Source of the DNA: Paenibacillus auburnensis
Lineage (GTDB): Bacteria > Bacillota > Bacilli > Paenibacillales > Paenibacillaceae
Assembly: GCF_927798115.1 (NCBI RefSeq)
Contig: NZ_CAKMMG010000001.1
Location: 1,736,001 to 1,800,000 of the forward strand
Length of the DNA stretch: 64,000 nucleotides
Direction: 5' to 3'
The notes under the pieces are model-generated. The model was not told where the DNA came from. It saw only the letters and a program-made list of their open reading frames with translations, and ran no database searches. The position numbers were made by a program, and so were the translations under genes. This document shows positions 61,887 to 64,000 of this stretch, piece after piece (position 1 is the first letter of the stretch; every line of letters begins with the position of its first letter).

Positions 61887-63059
61887 GTGAAAAGACCATT
61901 TTGGTTAAGCTTAGTGCTTTCGATTGTAGCCGTAGTCCCTATTGCTATTGCCGCTTTTATTGCTTATTTCTTCATTGCACTGCTGGGCGGGTTCAGATTC
62001 TATGCTCCGCTTGCCGTTATTGTTGCCGCTGTACTTGCCGTCTATAGTGTCTTTTCTATCTTCGACTGGTTCACACCGCGCATCCGAAGGATTGCTTTTG
62101 CCTGCTTCGCCGGCTTGTGTCTGCTCGCAACCGGCGGCTATGAGCTGAATAAGGCCTATGTGAACAGCCTCGCCGAAGTGAGCGAGAAGGAGATATCTTT
62201 AGAACAATACCAGCCCTTCCATCTGGAATCCAAAATCGCTGTGCTCGGGCAGCCTGCTTCCTATCAGATTAAAGATAAGCTCCCCCGTCTTGACGGAGCA
62301 ACGGCGCTTTACCCGCTGTATTCCGCATTTGTTCAGGCCGTTTATCCCAAAGGCAGCTATGATCTGCACAATTTCAACAATCCGATAGTGTTATGCTCCT
62401 CCACCTCTTATGCATATCAGCGACTGATTTCCGGGGAGACCGACATCATTTTCGCCGCTGCCCCTTCGCTTTCCCAGCAAAAAGAAGCGAAGCTGGCCGG
62501 CAAGGAGCTTGTGCTGACCCCCATCGGCCGCGAAGCCTTTGTCTTTTTTGTCAATAAGCGTAATCCGGTGAACGGGCTGACCACAGAGCAGATCAAGGAC
62601 ATCTACTCCGGGGAGCTCACCAACTGGAAGGATGCCGGCGGCAGAAACGACCGGATCAGAGCCTTTCAGCGTGAGGAGAACAGCGGCAGCCAAACGATGC
62701 TGCAAAAAATCATGAAAGACCGCACACTGATGACCGCACCGCATGAGGATGTTATGGATCTGATGAGCGGCATTATCAGTCAGACGTCTAGCTACCGTAA
62801 CTACAAGAACGCCATCGGCTTCAGCTTCCTATACTATGCCTCGGAAATGAACCGGAGCGACGATATCAAGCTGCTGTCCATTGACGGCACCGAGCCGAAC
62901 AAAGACAGCATTAAGAGCGGCGCATATCCATATACCGTGTCCTTCTATGCCGTAACAGCCGGCACCCCGAATCCTAACGTCCAGCCGTTTCTTGATTGGA
63001 TTGTATCACCGGAAGGTCAGGAGCTGGTGTCCAAAACTGGTTACGTGCCTGTAAACTGA
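61887..63059 (+). CDS. membrane-tethered PstS-like phosphate-binding-domain protein
   Basis: 390 residues from the GTG at 61887, behind AAAGAGGG at 6-nt spacing; a longer reading from 61806 lacks a site. Three hydrophobic helices fill about residues 5-95 (LVLSIVAVVPIAIAAFIAYFF..., YAPLAVIVAAVLAVYSVF, FACFAGLCLLATGGYEL). A PBP-like domain of the PstS type follows: DGATALYPLYSAFVQAVYP, ISGETDIIFAAAPS, YSGELTNWKDAGGRND, QREENSGSQTMLQKIM. Binding of phosphate or another oxyanion is plausible. No pstC, pstA or pstB is adjacent, so a sensing role is an alternative. Confidence 0.85.
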   Translation: MKRPFWLSLVLSIVAVVPIAIAAFIAYFFIALLGGFRFYAPLAVIVAAVLAVYSVFSIFDWFTPRIRRIAFACFAGLCLLATGGYELNKAYVNSLAEVSEKEISLEQYQPFHLESKIAVLGQPASYQIKDKLPRLDGATALYPLYSAFVQAVYPKGSYDLHNFNNPIVLCSSTSYAYQRLISGETDIIFAAAPSLSQQKEAKLAGKELVLTPIGREAFVFFVNKRNPVNGLTTEQIKDIYSGELTNWKDAGGRNDRIRAFQREENSGSQTMLQKIMKDRTLMTAPHEDVMDLMSGIISQTSSYRNYKNAIGFSFLYYASEMNRSDDIKLLSIDGTEPNKDSIKSGAYPYTVSFYAVTAGTPNPNVQPFLDWIVSPEGQELVSKTGYVPVN

Positions 63060-63074
63060 GGGGGTGCTGTTAAT

Positions 63075-63114
63075 GAAAAAGCAGCAAAATTCCATTCAAG
63101 GAATCTGCTGCTTC
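63075..63114. terminator. terminator between the PstS-like and esterase genes
   Basis: GCAGCAaaATTCC pairs with GGAATctGCTGC. The better T-run is on the minus-strand side, so it mainly serves the esterase gene. Confidence 0.75.
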
Positions 63115-63144
63115 TGGAGTATAATTTATGCTGAAGGCTCCCTA

Positions 63145-64000
63145 CTATTCAGGCTGCTGCACATTCTTCAGAGCGGCTGCCTGCGGGGTTTTGGCCTGCG
63201 CCGATAACAGCCGCTTGCGTTTCTCCCGGTCCGGATCAACCTGTACCCGGGTCTCCTGATCAAAGATCAGGGTAGCGCGTTCGCCCCGCACGTAATTCGG
63301 CCAGGTTAAGCCGGGGGCTTCGGGGCTGCCCCTGTGGGCAAAAGCGGTCCATGCCCCGAGCATCCGCTCCGAAAGAGTCGCCATCTCCGGGCTGACGGAC
63401 AAGCCGTACTGATGCAGCAGCTCTATCGTATTAAAGACATAATAAATTTCAGCGCCATGGATAGCCTTATCCAGAACCGGATGGCCGGGGATCGTCCAGT
63501 CGAACCGGTACATCCAGACAGGAGCATGCGGCAATTGCTGCTCGGCGAAGGCAATGGAGTTGTCCCAGAAATATAGATCGGTCAAAAGGGCTGCCTGACC
63601 TTCCCAGTTCTTAGGATAATGGCTGGCAAGCTCCGCCAGATTACCCGCCCCCATCAGCATTTCCAGTGCCTGGAGTGACTGATCAAAGCTTGCTCCCTCG
63701 CGGTCTCCCCGGAAGAATAGATTGCCTTCATGCAGATTCGTCCCGATCAGCAGCGAAATGCCGCTGGCTGCTCCCGCCGCTACTGCTCGGGACGGTTCTA
63801 CCGGCAATGTCTCCGGATCGATGGCCGGCTGGAAGAACATGCTGAGCGAATCGCCTGCCAGCTTATAAGCCATTCGGGCAGCGGCGGCCAGAATATCCTC
63901 TGCCGGAGCCGTATTTAGCAGCGACAGGTCACCGCCCGGGGTAAGCCCTAGCTCGGACAGAAAAGCCCCGCCAAGCTCCGCACTCTGCTGCGGCTTCAAG
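63145..64000 (-). CDS. carboxylesterase type B (para-nitrobenzyl esterase-like), C-terminal part
   Basis: The last about 285 residues; the frame runs off the window edge, so the nucleophile elbow (G-E-S-A-G) is outside. Visible: AVAAGAASGISLLIGTNLHEGNLFF, where N-x-x-E-G is typical after the acid residue region; HPVLDKAIHGAEIYYVFNT, whose H-G-A-E holds the catalytic His; and WTAFAHRGSPEAPGLTWPNY, a family hallmark near the end. It hydrolyses small esters. An apparent TTG start near 63999 is only the window edge. Confidence 0.9.
   Translation of the reverse strand, partial: LKPQQSAELGGAFLSELGLTPGGDLSLLNTAPAEDILAAAARMAYKLAGDSLSMFFQPAIDPETLPVEPSRAVAAGAASGISLLIGTNLHEGNLFFRGDREGASFDQSLQALEMLMGAGNLAELASHYPKNWEGQAALLTDLYFWDNSIAFAEQQLPHAPVWMYRFDWTIPGHPVLDKAIHGAEIYYVFNTIELLHQYGLSVSPEMATLSERMLGAWTAFAHRGSPEAPGLTWPNYVRGERATLIFDQETRVQVDPDREKRKRLLSAQAKTPQAAALKNVQQPE

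Overview
The window looks like chromosomal DNA of a spore-forming Bacillota of the Paenibacillus type. Sporulation genes (spoVAA, spoVAB, spoVAF, spmA, spmB, dacB, ytfJ), a resABCDE operon, T-box, RAT and FMN leaders, YesM/YesN-type regulators beside carbohydrate ABC transporters, and strong Shine-Dalgarno sites with several GTG/TTG starts all point this way. No species can be named from the sequence. No rRNA, tRNA, CRISPR array, transposase or prophage was seen.

Layout. 1-3.2 kb: end of a polysaccharide deacetylase, a metallophosphoesterase/small membrane protein/CPBP protease operon and an unknown membrane-anchored protein. 3.3-5.4 kb: serA behind a T-box leader with a serine-type (AGC) specifier. 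5.4-8.8 kb: an SDR reductase divergent from a WYL regulator, then a chemotaxis-type signalling protein. 9.1-13.2 kb: a c-di-GMP-I (GEMM) riboswitch with a terminator, followed by four genes (TPP-dependent acetolactate-synthase-like enzyme, CMD-like protein, small STAS-like protein, KASIII-like enzyme lacking two of its three catalytic residues). I do not recognise this set as a described pathway; it is the best candidate here for an undescribed system. 13.2-21.8 kb: glpK, resEDCBA, rluB and a small amidase. 22.2-28.0 kb: a beta-glucoside cluster (bglP, licT, 6-phospho-beta-glucosidase) with three RAT antiterminators and an HPr gene carrying a 1-nt frameshift.

28-37.8 kb: spmB-spmA-dacB, ytfJ, a DUF2953 protein, scpB-scpA and ribH-ribBA-ribE-ribD behind an FMN riboswitch, with 64-bp tandem repeats between ribD and ribE. 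37.9-47.7 kb: mscL, a XRE-TPR regulator divergent from an MFS exporter with paired operators, a large LPXTG surface protein, a YwaF-like membrane protein, ppiB and lysA. 47.9-51.6 kb: spoVAA-AB-AF, with an unusual acidic extension on SpoVAF. 51.8-60.1 kb: GH53 galactanase, two sugar permeases, a solute-binding lipoprotein and a YesN/YesM two-component pair. 60.4-64 kb: an EamA transporter under a second FMN riboswitch, a membrane-tethered PstS-like protein and part of a carboxylesterase.

Much of the backbone (CPBP/phosphoesterase-serA, resEDCBA-rluB-spmB-spmA-dacB, scpBA, rib, ppiB, lysA, spoVAF) follows the order I recall from one region of the Bacillus subtilis chromosome. The c-di-GMP cluster, glpK, the bgl cluster and the regulator/exporter/adhesin block look like accessory insertions into that backbone. 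Coordinates, motifs and pairings were read from the sequence; functions come from family knowledge; nothing was searched.
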